64,000 nt of DNA from Alphaproteobacteria bacterium (GCA_016125135.1 WGMJ01000017.1:1-64000); one strand, 5' to 3'; positions 41,978-51,695 are shown, counted from the first letter of the stretch. A program made the numbers and translations. The notes: generated from the letters alone by a model not told the origin.

Positions 41978-43612
41978 TTACTTGACCAGCTTGAGAATGC
42001 AAAACCCGTATGGGGCCAATATCACACCATTATCTTTAATTGCGCAGTTATTGCGTGGTACAGTATCAAGCGGTTGAAACGAACCTGGTATGCCCCATTT
42101 TACTTCTGCGTCGCCGGCGTTAAAGACGCAAAGAAGGGTCGTTGTGGCATCACTGCGTGTAAAGGCGATGATATTGTCAGGCGTTTCCAGTATTCCAATA
42201 TCACCAAATTTAAGCGCAGGTGTATTCTTGCGGCAGGCAAGAAAAGCGCGGGCGAAATGTAGTACAGAAGTCGGATCCTCTTCCTGCGCATCTACAGCCC
42301 ATTTATGGTGCGGTTCATAAACGGGGAGCCAGGGTTTACCCTCGGCGCTAAAGCCTGCGTTATGCGCATCTCGTTCCCACGGTATAGGTGTGCGGCAACC
42401 GTCACGGCCTTTAAATTCGGGGTAGAACATAAGGCCGAAAATATCCTGCATATCTTCATAAGCAACATTGGCTTGTTCTAATCCCAGCTCCTCACCTTGG
42501 TACATGCAATAAGAGCCGCGTAAGGATAGCGCCAAGGCTATGCCCAGGCAGGCGCGGTCTTTTTGTGTTGCGGGGTCCTGTTGCGGAAAGCGGGAAACAA
42601 TACGTGGCGCATCATGCGATCCCATTGCCCAACACATCCAGCTATCGCCCATACGGGATTCAAATTTTTCGATTGTACGTTCAACATTTTCCTTCGTGAT
42701 ATCCATGTAGGTAAAGCCATAGCAGTAGGATAGGTGAAAACGGTCTTTTCCTTGTGCGTAGAATATGGTGTCCTCAAGGCTGTTGTCCCCGCCCGCTTCT
42801 GCAAGTAGGGCAATATCACCATGCGTATCTGCCATGTTTCTGAATTCACGTATAAATTCCAGAACTTCTTTCTTCTGTGTTTGGCTATATTCACGCCACT
42901 GTTTCGCGAACGGGTTGCTGATATCAATATCTAGATCTGTGGGGTGATGGCTCTCGCGCACAGGATTATCGCGGAGCTGTATATCTGGCAGAATTTGTTG
43001 GACTGCATCAAGCCGGAAGCCATCAACTTTCAAATCAATCCAGAATTTTGCCGTGTCTAGAATTGCGTCTTTTACTTCGCGGTTCCAGAGATTAAGCGAG
43101 GGCTGTTCCTTGGAAAACGAGGCAAGGTAGTATTGCTGACGGCGCGTATCCCAATGCCATGCAGAACCTCCAAAATAAGCCAGCCAGTTATTTGGCGGCG
43201 TTCCGTCTTCTTTGGCATCAGCCCAGTAATACCAGTCATGCTTCTGGTTTGTTTTGTTTTGCCGCGATTCTTTGAACCATATATGTTCGTTCGATGTATG
43301 GCAGAGGACAAGGTCAATCATGACCTTCAGTCCTAGTTCATGCGCGCGTGTCCGAAGCGCAACAAAATCATCCATATCGCCAAAAATCGGATCAACATCA
43401 CGATAGCTGGCAACGTCATAACCACCATCTTTCATCGGCGATTTGAAAAAGGGTGTGATCCAGATGCCGTCTACACCCAACGCGGCGACATACTCCAGCT
43501 TTTCAATGATGCCCTTCAGGTCACCAGTTCCATCGCCATTATTGTCTTTAAAGCTGCGGGGATAAATCTCGTAGAGGACAGCGCCCTTCCACCAGTTATT
43601 ATTTGTGCTCAT
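41978..43612 (-). CDS. Alpha-glucosidase / oligo-1,6-glucosidase, glycoside hydrolase family 13
   Basis: 544 residues. Retaining GH13 enzyme with nucleophile D202 (DGFRLDAV), general acid E272 (LLAEAG) and transition-state D334 (GSHDAPR). The N-terminal YEIYPRSFKDNNGDGTGDL is typical of the oligo-1,6-glucosidase subfamily. There is no signal peptide, so it acts on imported or internal glucosides. GAGTGAG upstream is a weak ribosome-binding site. The gene lies downstream of RNase D by 7 nt and upstream of a methyltransferase; no transporter is nearby. Confidence 0.9.
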   Translation of the reverse strand: MSTNNNWWKGAVLYEIYPRSFKDNNGDGTGDLKGIIEKLEYVAALGVDGIWITPFFKSPMKDGGYDVASYRDVDPIFGDMDDFVALRTRAHELGLKVMIDLVLCHTSNEHIWFKESRQNKTNQKHDWYYWADAKEDGTPPNNWLAYFGGSAWHWDTRRQQYYLASFSKEQPSLNLWNREVKDAILDTAKFWIDLKVDGFRLDAVQQILPDIQLRDNPVRESHHPTDLDIDISNPFAKQWREYSQTQKKEVLEFIREFRNMADTHGDIALLAEAGGDNSLEDTIFYAQGKDRFHLSYCYGFTYMDITKENVERTIEKFESRMGDSWMCWAMGSHDAPRIVSRFPQQDPATQKDRACLGIALALSLRGSYCMYQGEELGLEQANVAYEDMQDIFGLMFYPEFKGRDGCRTPIPWERDAHNAGFSAEGKPWLPVYEPHHKWAVDAQEEDPTSVLHFARAFLACRKNTPALKFGDIGILETPDNIIAFTRSDATTTLLCVFNAGDAEVKWGIPGSFQPLDTVPRNNCAIKDNGVILAPYGFCILKLVK

Positions 43613-43619
43613 ATCTCAC

Positions 43620-44771
43620 TCATTCAAAAGTCAGGCCGTTATTTGTGCCCTTGAGACTACGTTTTCCTTTGAGAAATTCAAGTGCCGGCGCAGCAAAAAT
43701 TTCAGCGCGCCAGCCATCATTACAGGGAATCTTTGCTTTTTTGCCTTTCAGCACGAGTTGCTCGAGGTCATCATTCGAGGCAATCATGCGCGGCGCAAGG
43801 TCGGCTTCGTAACTGACAACCTTCAACACGATTTTCAGCGCATCAACCTGTAAATTCTGCGCAGGGCTGAGTTGTGCAGCGGTAGGCGGTTTCGGGCAAT
43901 CATCATTCTTGGCGCTACGTACATATTTTACCAGTGCCAATATTTTCTCGGCACGTTCGAAAGATATATCACGTGGGAAGTTGCGCAGACGGCCCATATC
44001 TTTTTCATCCTTAGGCAAACGCTGTGCAAGTTCAACAATTGCCTCATCGCGTATAATACGGCCACGTGGCACGTTATCTTCTTTTGCCCACTCTTCACGC
44101 GTTGCACAAAGCCCCTGTAATGCAAGCGCTTCACGGGGGCTCGGTTTACGTACTTTTAATTTCAGCCATAAATTTTCAAGTGGCGGGTTATAAATGTTTT
44201 CGTCATAAAGCGCATCCATCTCTGGTTTTACCCAGCCTGTGCGCCCGAGTTTTTCGATCTTGTCAGCGAGGTGTTTATAAAGCGGGGCGAGGTAGCGTAC
44301 ATCATCAAGCGCGTATTCAAGCTGCGCGTCTGAAAGCGGCCGTTTTGACCAATCGCTATATTGGTGGCTTTTATCAATCTTTGCACCAATCGCCATACGG
44401 GCCAGTGGTTCAAAACCAATCTGTTCGGGGAAGCCGCAAAACTGCGCGGCAATTTGTGTGTCGTAAACGGGGGTTGGCAGCTCGCCCATCCATTGCAGAA
44501 GGATTTCTAAATCCTGTCGCGCGGCATGGAAAATTTTCAGAATTTTCTTGGCCTTAAAAAGAGACCAAAGCGGAGCGAGATCTTTCTTCTTCCACGGGGA
44601 GAGCATATCAATGGCGTGGGGTTTGCCATCAGGCCCCGCCAGCTGGATCAGTGAAAGCTCGGCATAGAAGGTGCGCTCGCGGGTAAACTCGGTATCAACC
44701 GCTATAAACGGGTGTTTTTTAAGCTTTTCGCATAGCTTTTTTAATTCGGCTGCTGTATGTATAAGTGTCAT
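43620..44771 (-). CDS. rnd: Ribonuclease D
   Basis: 383 residues from the ATG at 44771. A DEDDy exonuclease domain (D26, E28 in [36 protein letters not shown]) is followed by an HRDC domain (about 205-280) that binds RNA. RNase D trims tRNA 3' ends and other small RNAs. It is divergent from aspS with 52 nt between start codons; the promoters must overlap. The upstream in-frame start at 44801 is unlikely because it reaches toward the aspS start. Confidence 0.92.
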   Translation of the reverse strand: MTLIHTAAELKKLCEKLKKHPFIAVDTEFTRERTFYAELSLIQLAGPDGKPHAIDMLSPWKKKDLAPLWSLFKAKKILKIFHAARQDLEILLQWMGELPTPVYDTQIAAQFCGFPEQIGFEPLARMAIGAKIDKSHQYSDWSKRPLSDAQLEYALDDVRYLAPLYKHLADKIEKLGRTGWVKPEMDALYDENIYNPPLENLWLKLKVRKPSPREALALQGLCATREEWAKEDNVPRGRIIRDEAIVELAQRLPKDEKDMGRLRNFPRDISFERAEKILALVKYVRSAKNDDCPKPPTAAQLSPAQNLQVDALKIVLKVVSYEADLAPRMIASNDDLEQLVLKGKKAKIPCNDGWRAEIFAAPALEFLKGKRSLKGTNNGLTFE

Positions 44772-44823
44772 TTGCGAGAGCCAGTTTCGGCCCGCTGACA
44801 AAGAAAATCAAGGACTTAAAACG

Positions 44824-46626
44824 ATGACGACCTACAGAACCCACAATTGTGCCGCCCTCAGACAGAGCGATGTCGGCAAAAACGTTAAACTTTCAGGCTG
44901 GATCGCCCGCAAGCGCGACCATGGCGGCATCCTGTTTATTGACCTGCGCGATACGTTCGGTGTTACACAATTGGTTCTCGACCCCGCTATCAAGGGCCTC
45001 GAAGAGGTTGATAGCTGGCGCCCTGAGTCGGTTATTACAATCGAAGGCAGTGTGGTCGAACGTGTAGGTGATACGAAAAACGCCAAACTCGCTACAGGTG
45101 ATATCGAAGTAAAGGTGACGAGTGCTGTTTTGCAATCTGCTGCGGATGTTCTGCCGTTCCAGATCGCAGAGGAAGACCAAGCCGGCGAGCATATTCGTTT
45201 GAAGTACCGTTACCTCGATTTACGCAAAGAGCGTATGCAAAAAAATATCCGTTTGAAAAACGGTGTTATCCAGTCTCTCCGTCGCCGCATGTGGGAGCAA
45301 GGCTTTCAGGAATTCCAAACACCTATCCTCACTGCTTCTTCACCTGAGGGCGCGCGTGACTTTTTGGTGCCTGCACGTATGCACCCGGGCCAGTTCTATG
45401 CATTGCCGCAATCCCCGCAGCAGTTCAAGCAACTTCTCATGATGGCAGGCTTTGACCGCTACTTCCAAATCGCCCCGTGCTTCCGCGATGAAGATAGCCG
45501 CGCTGATCGTTTGGCCGAGCATTATCAGCTCGATGTTGAAATGTCTTTCGTAACGCAAGACGATGTATTCGCAACCATGGAGCCTGTGCTGAAAGGCGTA
45601 TTCGAGGAGTTTAATGCCCACACAGGCAAGCCACATAAAGTATCCGATGCACCATTCCCGCGTATTGCCTATCGCGATGCGATGATGAAATACGGTTCCG
45701 ATAAGCCTGATCTGCGTAATCCGCTCACCATTGTTGATGTCACTGAAGTCTTCAAACGCGATGATGTGACCTTCAACGCGTTCAAGGGTGTTATTTCTTC
45801 AGGCGGCGTTGTACGTGCTATCCGCGCACCAAAAGTGTCTGACCGTCCACGTAGCTTCTTTGACAAATTAAATGACTGGGCGCGTGGTGAGGGCGCACCG
45901 GGTCTTGGCTACATCACAATCGATGGCGCAGAAGGCAAAGGTCCGATCGCGAAATTTGTGCCACCAGCCGCCATTGCCGAGTTAGCAAAGGCCGCAAGCC
46001 TTGAAACGGGTGACGCTGTATTCTTTGTGTGTGACAAGGAAGCTGCAGCTGCAAAAATGGCTGGCAAAGCACGCGATAAAATATGCGATGAAATGGATAT
46101 CCGCGAGAAGGGTGTTTATAAGCTCTGCTGGATCGTTGATTTCCCGATGTACGAGGAAGACGAGAAAACAAAAGAGATTATGTTCTCGCATAACCCGTTC
46201 TCGATGCCACAAGGCGGCCTCGACTCGCTCAATAACAAACACCCGCTTGAAATTATGGCGCACCAGTATGACTGTGTGTGCAACGGCTACGAGTTGTGTT
46301 CAGGCGCTATTCGTAATCACAAGCCTGAAATCATGGAGAAGGCCTTCGCGATTGCTGGCTACGGCAAGGAAGTGCTGGAGCGTAAATTCGGCGGTATGCT
46401 AAGTGCCATGAAGTTCGGCGCGCCACCACACGGCGGCTGCGGCTTCGGGGTTGACCGTATCACGATGATTTTAGCCGACGAGCCAAACCTGCGCGAAGTC
46501 AACGCGTTTGTGATGAACGGCGCATTCGAAGATCCGCTGATGGGCGCACCAGGCGAGGTTGACGAGCAACAGTTGAAAGATCTGCACATAAAGGTCGTGA
46601 AGCCTATGAGCGTAAAGGCGGCTTAA
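44824..46626 (+). CDS. aspS: Aspartyl-tRNA synthetase
   Basis: 600 residues, class II. The N-terminal OB-fold anticodon domain ([19 protein letters not shown]) is followed by the catalytic domain with motif 2 [10 protein letters not shown], a GAD insertion domain (about 285-420, bacterial type) and motif 3 [14 protein letters not shown]. The bacterial-type enzyme in alphaproteobacteria is often non-discriminating, charging tRNA-Asn as well, which cannot be read from sequence here. The start is MTTYRTHNC with AAGGAC upstream. The next gene begins in its TAATG. Confidence 0.96.
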   Translation: MTTYRTHNCAALRQSDVGKNVKLSGWIARKRDHGGILFIDLRDTFGVTQLVLDPAIKGLEEVDSWRPESVITIEGSVVERVGDTKNAKLATGDIEVKVTSAVLQSAADVLPFQIAEEDQAGEHIRLKYRYLDLRKERMQKNIRLKNGVIQSLRRRMWEQGFQEFQTPILTASSPEGARDFLVPARMHPGQFYALPQSPQQFKQLLMMAGFDRYFQIAPCFRDEDSRADRLAEHYQLDVEMSFVTQDDVFATMEPVLKGVFEEFNAHTGKPHKVSDAPFPRIAYRDAMMKYGSDKPDLRNPLTIVDVTEVFKRDDVTFNAFKGVISSGGVVRAIRAPKVSDRPRSFFDKLNDWARGEGAPGLGYITIDGAEGKGPIAKFVPPAAIAELAKAASLETGDAVFFVCDKEAAAAKMAGKARDKICDEMDIREKGVYKLCWIVDFPMYEEDEKTKEIMFSHNPFSMPQGGLDSLNNKHPLEIMAHQYDCVCNGYELCSGAIRNHKPEIMEKAFAIAGYGKEVLERKFGGMLSAMKFGAPPHGGCGFGVDRITMILADEPNLREVNAFVMNGAFEDPLMGAPGEVDEQQLKDLHIKVVKPMSVKAA

Positions 46627-47774
46627 TGTCATTCGAAGCAAGAAAATACCTTAATCCGGAAGCATCTACGATTGTGGAGGAGGGGTGTGTTCTTGATGTT
46701 GTGCGCGAGCTGCCACAGCCACTGATACTTATAGATAAAGCCGTTTCCGAGAATCCATCTGTACGTGAGTTGCTCGATAACAAAGGTGCAGCAGGAATTG
46801 TTTTTTTTCAATGCGACGAGCATTTGAAATCAATAGCGGACTATGCGCAGAATTGTAGTATTATTCCTGACCTGCCATATGAATCTGTTGTGGTCATCGG
46901 TTCGGGCGTACTTCTGAATTTTGCCTATTACTTCCTAGCAGATAAATACCAGCAACAACTACAAGATGGCACTTTGAAAGTTGTCGTTGCACCAACAAAT
47001 ACCATGGCCATTGCTGATGTTGCGATTGGCAGCCTCGGCCTGATGAATGATAATTTTCAAAAGAATGCGGTCAGAAAATACTGTGACCCTGATATCGTAC
47101 TTCTTGATAAGGCACTTTTTATGGCTTCCCCCCTTTCCCAGCAGGCAGATGGGTGTGTAGAGGTTTTAAAACATGCCTTGATGCAGGATGAAGGTGCCAT
47201 CGAGCAGGCGGCGCGTGCATTTCTGCGATTAGAGAAAAACCCTGAAACGCTTTACAGGCTTGCACATCAAGGCCTTCAGCAAAAATCACTTATTCAGGAT
47301 GTGTTTCTTACAACAGAACGCAAAGACACTTCTATATTGCTGTCATATGGTCACCTCGTTGCGCATGCAATAGAAGAGCAATCAGGTTTTGCCGTGCCGC
47401 ATTCCAGCGCTGTTTTTGTAGGTTTGCTCTGTGATCTGCTTCTTATGGGCCACGAAGAGATGGCTCAGAAACTCATGCAGCTTGCGCAAGGAAGTGCTCT
47501 ACAAGAAACAATTAACCACGCCGTTACGGTGGCACTACAATGTGATCTGGATGCGCTCACGCCGCAAAAACATAAATTCCGCGACGGGAACAATTTCCGT
47601 GTCGTAGCGCTTTCAAAGCTTGGCCAGTTTTCTGATCTTGAGGCGCCAATAGCCTTTAAAATTGTCACGCCGCAGGAATATGCTGATGCTATTCAACAGG
47701 TTGCAGAAGGTCTTGCGCCGGCAAGCCTAGAATCAAACCATGCAGCTGCCCACCGACCTCAGAACAAGGCTTGA
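46626..47774 (+). CDS. 3-dehydroquinate-synthase-fold protein (sugar-phosphate cyclase-like), divergent
   Basis: 382 residues with the AroB-type layout. An N-terminal Rossmann-like part has a modified nucleotide loop (VVVIGSGVLLNFA). Metal ligands are kept: E179 in CVEVLKHAL, a His in GHLVAHAIE and a His in VPHSSAVFVGL. The GGK block that holds the phosphate and substrate in true dehydroquinate synthase is replaced by GSLGLMND. It is therefore probably a relative acting on another sugar phosphate, or with altered chemistry. Its ATG overlaps the aspS stop (TAATG) and its 3' end overlaps rsm22 by 35 bp. Confidence 0.72.
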   Translation: MSFEARKYLNPEASTIVEEGCVLDVVRELPQPLILIDKAVSENPSVRELLDNKGAAGIVFFQCDEHLKSIADYAQNCSIIPDLPYESVVVIGSGVLLNFAYYFLADKYQQQLQDGTLKVVVAPTNTMAIADVAIGSLGLMNDNFQKNAVRKYCDPDIVLLDKALFMASPLSQQADGCVEVLKHALMQDEGAIEQAARAFLRLEKNPETLYRLAHQGLQQKSLIQDVFLTTERKDTSILLSYGHLVAHAIEEQSGFAVPHSSAVFVGLLCDLLLMGHEEMAQKLMQLAQGSALQETINHAVTVALQCDLDALTPQKHKFRDGNNFRVVALSKLGQFSDLEAPIAFKIVTPQEYADAIQQVAEGLAPASLESNHAAAHRPQNKA

Positions 47775-48675
47775 AGCGCTTTGTAGTGCGTTGCCTGTAA
47801 AAGCTTTGCAGGCCGCGGACGAAGCTGTACGGGTGCGGTATCGCGGCGACCGCGGCAAATTGTCAAACGAGCAACTACAAATACAAAACGAGGCTGAGGC
47901 GATTGCTTATTGCGCCACGCGCTTCCCTGCGACTTACGGGGTGGCAATAAAAGCAGCGCAGGAGATGACGCTTCAAGCTCCCGTTACATTACTTGATATC
48001 GGCGCGGGGCCTGCCACGGCTACACTAGCACTCGCGAGTATGTTTGATATCACGCACGCAACATTGCTGGAGCCAAATAACCATTTACGTGCCTGCGGCG
48101 AAAAGTTGCTGGAAGTGCTGCCCCATAACTGGGTACCGCACACTTTCGAACAATATAAGGTCGATACACAGTTCGATATCGTTGTGGCTTCCTATATGTT
48201 TAACGAAGCAAAATCGGATTTCGCTAAGCTCTGGGCTTTAACAAAACAATATCTGCTTATTATCGAGCCTGGGACACCGCATGGTTTTAGTATTATCTAT
48301 ACGCTGCGTGAGGAGGCCAGAAAGCAAAATATTTCTATCATAGGCCCGTGCTCGCATACGCAAGCCTGCCCGCTATTCACGCTGAACCGCTGGTGCCATT
48401 TCTCGGTGCGGATCGACCGCACAAAACTCCACCGCGCTATCAAGGATGCTGATCTGAATTATGAAGATGAAAAATTCTCGTACCTTTTGCTCTCAAAAGC
48501 CCCGATAGTGCAGGAAAAATATGACCGCCTTATCGGCCATCCGCGTGGCACAAAGCTGATCGAGGCCGAGCTTTGCACGGCTGAAGGCAGGATAGAGATG
48601 GCCAAAATCCCGAAATCCCACCCCAAACATAAGCAATTTCGCAAATCCGCATGGGGCGACAGAGTTAATTATTGA
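47740..48675 (+). CDS. Rsm22-family small-subunit ribosome assembly methyltransferase
   Basis: 311 residues. The methyltransferase-like core has LLDIGAGPATATLALA. The family signature GPCSHTQACPL then WCHF supplies three cysteines that, in mitochondrial homologues (METTL17/Rsm22), belong to an iron-sulfur site. A typical LNYEDEKFSYL block follows. The family helps mature the small ribosomal subunit. It begins 35 bp inside the previous gene. The acquired context aspS / cyclase / rsm22 suggests translation-related expression. Confidence 0.85.
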   Translation: MQLPTDLRTRLEALCSALPVKALQAADEAVRVRYRGDRGKLSNEQLQIQNEAEAIAYCATRFPATYGVAIKAAQEMTLQAPVTLLDIGAGPATATLALASMFDITHATLLEPNNHLRACGEKLLEVLPHNWVPHTFEQYKVDTQFDIVVASYMFNEAKSDFAKLWALTKQYLLIIEPGTPHGFSIIYTLREEARKQNISIIGPCSHTQACPLFTLNRWCHFSVRIDRTKLHRAIKDADLNYEDEKFSYLLLSKAPIVQEKYDRLIGHPRGTKLIEAELCTAEGRIEMAKIPKSHPKHKQFRKSAWGDRVNY

Positions 48676-48701
48676 CATATTGCTAGCCTTTATGCTAACA
48701 A
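48672..48701 (+). promoter_or_regulatory. Promoter of the 48737 gene
   Basis: TTGACA (48672-48677), an 18-nt spacer and TAACAA (48696-48701) begin at the stop codon of rsm22. The predicted leader of about 29 nt contains AGAGGC before the ATG. Confidence 0.65.
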
Positions 48702-48736
48702 GCGGCTAATCAATTAAAAATATAGAGGCATACATT

Positions 48737-49114
48737 ATGGCGGGTGTTGGCGATACAAACTCAAAAACTTTTCAGCTTTGGCAGACATTCCAGCGCGCAG
48801 CTGGAGAGGGTGATAAAAACCTTGCCGCGGCATCGCTCACAAATGCGGCTATAGCCCTGTATAATGAAAACCATGTACATATACCGACAAAAGCAGCAGA
48901 TGTTCCTGCTTTACTGTCTAGCTTGGGAAGCGTTGCAAAATTCTTCGAATATTGGAGTGATAACAATGGGCTTTTCCAAGATGGTGGTGCCCAAATATTC
49001 GGTGCTGCTGCTGCACGTCTTTACCAGATTGATGGTAATACAAGGAACTACGATCTGAGCCTCGATCTCGGCGGGGTCGCCTCGGTGCAGCCAACTGATT
49101 TCAATCTCGTTTAA
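48737..49114 (+). CDS. Hypothetical protein
   Basis: 125 residues, helical, soluble and Ala-rich, with no cysteines or recognised motif. It has its own promoter and a ribosome-binding site. Not recognised. It is convergent with nadD with a 12-nt gap. Confidence 0.6.
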   Translation: MAGVGDTNSKTFQLWQTFQRAAGEGDKNLAAASLTNAAIALYNENHVHIPTKAADVPALLSSLGSVAKFFEYWSDNNGLFQDGGAQIFGAAAARLYQIDGNTRNYDLSLDLGGVASVQPTDFNLV

Positions 49115-49126
49115 TTTATCGGTAAC

Positions 49127-49813
49127 TTAAATTTGCGGTGGTGCTGGCGGGCTTGCCGGCGGATTGTCAGGGTATAATCCGTTCTGCACCATGTAGTTTT
49201 CGACCGCTTGCGGCAGGCCTTTGATATTGCGCTCTCCCGTGCGCCATGCGTGACGTATTTTACGCGATTCAAATTCGCAGAGTTCGTTTTCAATCAAATA
49301 CCAACCACGGTGGGCCTTGAATAAATCATCGGCGTTATCTGTTCGGATTGAAGCTGCATGACGTGCCGCTTCACTTTCATTTGCTTGCTCCCCTTCGCCG
49401 GGGCGGGAAATAATGGCAATGGCGTGGTTGTCGATAATTTCTTGCCACCGCGCCCATTCGTGGAAATGAACAAGGTTATCGGCGCCCATAATCCATACGA
49501 AATCTACGTCAGGATATTCAGCGCGTAGCGCGTCCAGCGTGTCTATGGTTTGTGACGTGTAATAAGGAGTTTCGTCCACTACCTTCAACCAGTCGGCATG
49601 TGGCGCGGTCATCAGGTTGCACATGGCTAGGCGGTGGTGGAGTTCCGTGCTTTTATTTTTTTTCAGCGGGTTTTGTGGTGAAACAAGCACCCAGACTGCA
49701 TCCAGTCCGAGTTTTTCTCGGGCGACACGGCAGACATGCTCGTGCCCTTCATGCACGGGGTCAAACGAGCCGCCGAACAGGCCTATTTTTCTTCTTGAGA
49801 CTGTCTCAGACAT
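49127..49813 (-). CDS. nadD: Nicotinate-nucleotide adenylyltransferase
   Basis: Converts nicotinate mononucleotide and ATP to deamido-NAD. The nucleotidyltransferase motif GGSFDPVHEGH (14-24) includes the (H/T)xGH site. DFVWIMGADNL near residue 105 and the C-terminal SRKIRHAW (normally S-T-x-IR) match the family. The tail is proline-rich and unusual. TATTAA lies exactly 6 nt before the ATG with TTGCGT 18 nt further up, so a leaderless transcript is possible. AAGG also lies in the same place, so both modes are open. Confidence 0.93.
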   Translation of the reverse strand: MSETVSRRKIGLFGGSFDPVHEGHEHVCRVAREKLGLDAVWVLVSPQNPLKKNKSTELHHRLAMCNLMTAPHADWLKVVDETPYYTSQTIDTLDALRAEYPDVDFVWIMGADNLVHFHEWARWQEIIDNHAIAIISRPGEGEQANESEAARHAASIRTDNADDLFKAHRGWYLIENELCEFESRKIRHAWRTGERNIKGLPQAVENYMVQNGLYPDNPPASPPAPPQI

Positions 49814-49819
49814 GGCGCC

Positions 49820-49849
49820 TTAATAGCACGGGCGGGCAACCCAACGCAA
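49820..49849 (-). promoter_or_regulatory. Promoter of nadD placed for a leaderless transcript
   Basis: Minus strand: TTGCGT (49844-49849), 18 nt, TATTAA (49820-49825), 6 nt, then the ATG at 49813. Confidence 0.45.
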
Positions 49850-49854
49850 TATTT

Positions 49855-49883
49855 TTGACATAAATATATTTAATTGCTAACAT
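49855..49883 (+). promoter_or_regulatory. Promoter of the 49918 gene
   Basis: TTGACA (49855-49860), 17 nt and TAACAT (49878-49883). The predicted start is near 49890, with a 28-nt leader containing AGGGAAG. It is back to back with the nadD promoter. Confidence 0.7.
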
Positions 49884-49917
49884 CGCCCCATAATAAAGCC
49901 TTGTAGGGAAGTTAGAG

Positions 49918-50193
49918 ATGAAAAATCCGATAACAATGTCGGCGGGCAAACTGGCGGCCTGCGCAGTTTGGGGCCTTGTGGCGGCTACAAGTGTAGCTGT
50001 AACGGGCGAAGCCTTGCTGCCGGGTGACCAGGGGGTTTTTAGCGGACCGTTTTCAACAGAAATGCCGGAGGATTTTGACCCCGGCACCTCCAAAATGCTT
50101 GCCCTTGTCGCAGCCTTAGCGGCGATGTCGGCGGGCAGTACCGTTGCAAAATATGCGCGGGAAGATAATGCACCGCGCGTGCCACGCAGATAA
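49918..50193 (+). CDS. Small membrane protein
   Basis: 91 residues with two hydrophobic segments (about 11-30 and 61-77) joined by an acidic Gly/Pro-rich loop, and an Arg-rich C-terminus. The first segment could instead be a signal peptide. Unknown function. A strong promoter and ribosome-binding site support it as a real gene. Confidence 0.6.
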   Translation: MKNPITMSAGKLAACAVWGLVAATSVAVTGEALLPGDQGVFSGPFSTEMPEDFDPGTSKMLALVAALAAMSAGSTVAKYAREDNAPRVPRR

Positions 50194-50198
50194 CAATT

Positions 50199-50690
50199 TT
50201 ATTGCGTGTCCGTAAGCACCATCGTCATTTTCAAGGGTTTAAAGCCCAGTTTTTCGTAGAGCATAATTGCGGTTTTGTTATAGGCATGTACATTGAGCTG
50301 AATTTCATGAATACCGAATTTGGTTGTTACGGTTTCGCGCAGCACATCCATTGCCTTGTGCGCGTAGCTTTTGCCGCGCTCGTCGTCGTTAATATAAATC
50401 ATATAAAGAAACGCTGATTTACCGCTAAACTCGTCCTCGATCGAAAACCATATATGGCCGACTGGCTTATTATTCTCGTTCACTATGTAATAGAAGAAAT
50501 GGTTTTTCGTTTGCTGGCCATTTGGCAGTACTTCGCGGATTGCACTTTCACTCTGGTCCAGCGCCTGGTCTTCGTTCATCGGGATACCAACACCGTTATA
50601 GGCTTCCAGTAAATTATCGGCAAAATTTCGCGCAAGCTTGCGGCGCTCTTTCGAAAATTCACTTTCAGGGATCGTGAGGAATTGGACCAT
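50199..50690 (-). CDS. GNAT family N-acetyltransferase
   Basis: 163 residues with the GNAT fold: VGHIWFSIED, then YMIYINDDERGKSYAHKAMDVL with the acetyl-CoA pyrophosphate loop RGKSYA (a variant of Q/RxxGxG/A), and LNVHAYNKTAIMLYEKLGF. The acceptor is unknown. TAGAAT lies 6 nt before the ATG, which fits a leaderless transcript; no good Shine-Dalgarno sequence is seen. Confidence 0.82.
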   Translation of the reverse strand: MVQFLTIPESEFSKERRKLARNFADNLLEAYNGVGIPMNEDQALDQSESAIREVLPNGQQTKNHFFYYIVNENNKPVGHIWFSIEDEFSGKSAFLYMIYINDDERGKSYAHKAMDVLRETVTTKFGIHEIQLNVHAYNKTAIMLYEKLGFKPLKMTMVLTDTQ

Positions 50691-50696
50691 TTAACG

Positions 50697-50702
50697 ATTC
50701 TA
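50697..50702 (-). promoter_or_regulatory. -10 element placed for a leaderless GNAT transcript
   Basis: TAGAAT on the minus strand, 6 nt before the ATG at 50690. The -35 candidate TTCCGC at 17 nt is weak. Confidence 0.4.
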
Positions 50703-50734
50703 CATGAATCGGAAAATAAGCGGAAGACCCGCTC

Positions 50735-51646
50735 TTATTTGGGACGGAGAGATGTAAAAAGATTTTCGCGGACAAAGTTCCGCATGAAAAGAATAAGCGT
50801 TGCCGGGTCTTTTGTCTGGACGGGTGTTAGTGCTCCGTCCACGCCTTTTTCAAACCCGAGCGAGAAAATGCGCATCAGCGGGTGCGCAAAAGCACATTTT
50901 TTGTAGCCACTGCCAGTGTGGTAGCTCTCAAAAGCCTGCCTTGTAAAAGCATCCCTTATCCCTTTACGGATATTGACGGGCTGGAAAGGGTCTTCTTGTG
51001 AGCTCAGGTAATGCGCAATGATCGGTGTGAGGTCATGCGTGAGTGATAAACCCTTCGCATTACCATACATATGATCGCCTAGAATTCTATTGATCAACTT
51101 ATTCGAGTTCGATGTGAGCATATTGCTCAGCGAATATGCTTTATCAACTGCTTTATACCATTCGTGGAAATAACCTTGAAGCATATCTCGCAGATCAATC
51201 ATGCCATAAAGAAAGTCAGGGTTTTGTTCAAGAAAATCTATTGCGATTTCTGTCTCGTCATGTGTCATTGCATAAACATGGCTTTTCCGTACAGGCCTTG
51301 CCGGAAGAAGAACGCCCCGTTTCCGGCTATATTCTCCTACGCCTTCTCCAAATTCTCTTGTGCGGTTTTTCGCAGGTGAAACAGCAGAGCTGAATGTTGT
51401 ATAAACACTTTCAACATTAACTTTGACCGGATCTGTTGAAGGTAGCGCTGCCTTACGCAATGTTTTTTTAACATCAGTGCTATAATCACGTGAAAGATAA
51501 TGTGCGGCATACTGCTCGAATAGCGGCAACGACATGCAGATTGCATTGATCGTTTCATAATCAACATCTGCATTATAAGCTGGGTCATCCTTATCAAGAT
51601 AAGGCTTGAATAATTCTACTGCGCTTGAAAAATCGAAATCCGCCAT
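50735..51646 (-). CDS. Hypothetical protein
   Basis: 303 residues from the ATG at 51646, which is fixed by the promoter; a longer frame would include the -10 box. The protein is soluble, mixed alpha/beta and rich in Tyr and Phe. There is no signal peptide or known motif. It is expressed from its own consensus-like promoter, apparently as a leaderless mRNA. It lies downstream of the fadN stop on the same strand. Confidence 0.6.
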   Translation of the reverse strand: MADFDFSSAVELFKPYLDKDDPAYNADVDYETINAICMSLPLFEQYAAHYLSRDYSTDVKKTLRKAALPSTDPVKVNVESVYTTFSSAVSPAKNRTREFGEGVGEYSRKRGVLLPARPVRKSHVYAMTHDETEIAIDFLEQNPDFLYGMIDLRDMLQGYFHEWYKAVDKAYSLSNMLTSNSNKLINRILGDHMYGNAKGLSLTHDLTPIIAHYLSSQEDPFQPVNIRKGIRDAFTRQAFESYHTGSGYKKCAFAHPLMRIFSLGFEKGVDGALTPVQTKDPATLILFMRNFVRENLFTSLRPK

Positions 51647-51652
51647 GGGCGG

Positions 51653-51682
51653 ACCATAGCGGAAAGACAATATTTATGTCAA
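51653..51682 (-). promoter_or_regulatory. Promoter for a leaderless transcript of the 50735-51646 gene
   Basis: Minus strand: consensus TTGACA (51677-51682), 18 nt, TATGGT (51653-51658), 6 nt and ATG. The expected start of transcription is the A of the ATG. Confidence 0.65.
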
Positions 51683-51695
51683 TAAAAAAGCGACC

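Noticed and set aside
44671-44823. N-terminal extension of aspS to 44671
   Set aside because: It would run through the divergent rnd start; the conserved aspS N-terminus begins at 44824 behind AAGGAC.
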